Part shown: piece after piece, positions 5,441 to 5,733 of the stretch
Numbering within the stretch: position 1 is the stretch's first letter
Layout: the number at the start of each line of letters is the position of its first letter
Notes under the pieces: model-generated
Database searches by the model: none
Seen by the model: only the letters and a program-made list of their open reading frames with translations
Told to the model about the DNA's origin: nothing
Assembly (NCBI GenBank): GCA_900554715.1
Contig: USIN01000126.1
Location: 1-5,733 of the forward strand
From: an uncultured Bacteroidales bacterium
GTDB lineage: Bacteria > Bacteroidota > Bacteroidia > Bacteroidales > Muribaculaceae
Reading direction: 5' to 3'
DNA length: 5,733 nucleotides
Made by a program: the position numbers and the translations under genes

Positions 5441-5531
5441 GGTACTGCAAGTTTGCTCGTTCTACGAAGATGGGCAATTCCAGGGCCTCAGATAGCGGGA
5501 CGAGCAACGAGGCTGGCTCTCACGCTTTTTT
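5435..5531 (+). terminator. Closed multi-stem structure with possible pseudoknot and T run
   Basis: GCGTGAG (5435-5441) pairs perfectly with CTCACGC (5519-5525), which is followed at once by six T's (5526-5531). Inside, TTGCTCGT (5453-5460) pairs perfectly with ACGAGCAA (5500-5507). GCCTC (5485-5489) in that loop can pair with GAGGC (5509-5513) outside it, forming an H-type pseudoknot. This could be the 3' terminator of a free RNA or a regulated terminator ahead of the gene at 5584. Confidence 0.5.
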
Positions 5532-5583
5532 CGTTAAACGAACATATTAACCTGATTAGAGCCTTCTGGTTACAACAGATCTT

Positions 5584-5733
5584 ATGAAAATCATTAGATT
5601 CCTACTTATTGTAATTATTTTTATTACTGCAACCTCAGTCAAATTAAACGCAGCTACAGCAACTCTTTTGGTCGGGCAAACTTATCAGACTGAGATTAGT
5701 TCTACCGGCTATCATTATCTAAGCATTGAATCA
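5584..5733 (+). CDS. N-terminus of a secreted protein, 3' end outside window
   Basis: Fifty codons are visible from the ATG at 5584 to the window edge. The start is typical of a Sec signal peptide: MKIIR, a long hydrophobic core (FLLIVIIFITATSV) and a probable cleavage after LNA (about residue 23). There is no cysteine at that point, so it is not a lipoprotein. The mature start (TLLVGQTYQTEISSTGYHYL) has the look of a beta-rich extracellular module, but too little is visible to name a family. G+C is 51 of 150 bases (34 percent), far below the operon on the left. No Shine-Dalgarno sequence precedes the ATG. The long structured leader directly upstream probably belongs to its expression control. 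Confidence 0.7.
   Translation, partial: MKIIRFLLIVIIFITATSVKLNAATATLLVGQTYQTEISSTGYHYLSIES

Larger units (their letters stand above)
5204..5531 (+). ncRNA. Candidate structured RNA or long 5' leader of about 330 nt
   Basis: Between a good promoter and a T run lies a chain of hairpins: GCCGAG/CTCGGC with loop TAATAAA (5248-5266); AGAAAG/CTTTCT (5278-5283 with 5299-5304) enclosing the palindrome CGTGTACACG; TTCTTGAC/GTCAAGAA (5301-5308 with 5338-5345), which shares bases with the previous stem and so competes with it; GGCA/TGCC (5349-5365); and GTGTGAA/TTTACAC with one G-U pair (5397-5403 with 5421-5427). It ends in the closed 3' structure listed separately. I do not recognise it as tmRNA, RNase P RNA, SRP RNA or a known riboswitch. 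Because the next start codon is only 52 bases beyond the T run and no second promoter is seen, it may be a cis-acting leader of the downstream secreted protein. The boundaries are estimates. Confidence 0.45.

Noticed and set aside
5204..5531. Known housekeeping RNA (tmRNA, RNase P RNA, SRP RNA) or a retron
   Set aside because: There is no tRNA-like end with CCA or tag frame, no GAGGAAAGTCCGGGC-type RNase P core, and no SRP hairpin. The downstream gene begins with a signal peptide rather than a reverse transcriptase.

Overview
The window looks like chromosomal DNA of a member of the Bacteroidales. The evidence is a set of promoter elements matching the Bacteroidetes sigma factor consensus (TAnnTTTG), start codons without Shine-Dalgarno sequences, a lipoprotein with an acidic stretch after its lipid-modified cysteine, and an Obg N-terminus of Bacteroides type. 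The high G+C of the left two thirds would suit Muribaculaceae or a similar G+C-rich family; that placement is inference.

Positions 1-3792, minus strand: a tight four-gene operon read right to left. It starts with a NeuC/LegG-type hydrolysing UDP-sugar 2-epimerase, then a NeuA/LegF-type CMP-nonulosonate cytidylyltransferase, then a CBS-plus-nucleotidyltransferase protein of PtmE type. Together they point to synthesis and CMP activation of a sialic-acid-like nonulosonic acid, most likely legionaminic acid through GDP-linked precursors. No NeuB/LegI synthase is in view. Five bases after the third gene comes a reading frame that starts as a perfect Obg GTPase and, inside the P-loop, continues as the G domain of MnmE (TrmE). 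It runs off the left edge. This Obg/MnmE chimera is the oddest protein-level feature and may be an assembly or recombination join.

Positions 3793-3871: a compact divergent promoter region in which two TAnnTTTG promoters face away from each other and interlock symmetrically. The rightward one drives a 253-residue surface lipoprotein of DUF4465 type (3872-4633), closed by a clear intrinsic terminator (4656-4693).

Positions 4694-5583: about 890 bases without a convincing protein gene. The left half (4749-5126) is packed with short perfect hairpins, several sharing loop sequences, like REP-type palindromes. The right half (from about 5150) is A+T-rich. It has a good TAnnTTTG promoter at 5192-5199, then a chain of hairpins ending in a large closed structure with a possible pseudoknot and six T's (5435-5531). 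This looks like a structured RNA of about 330 nt, either a free RNA or a long attenuator-like leader.

Positions 5584-5733: the first 50 codons of a low-G+C secreted protein that continues beyond the window.
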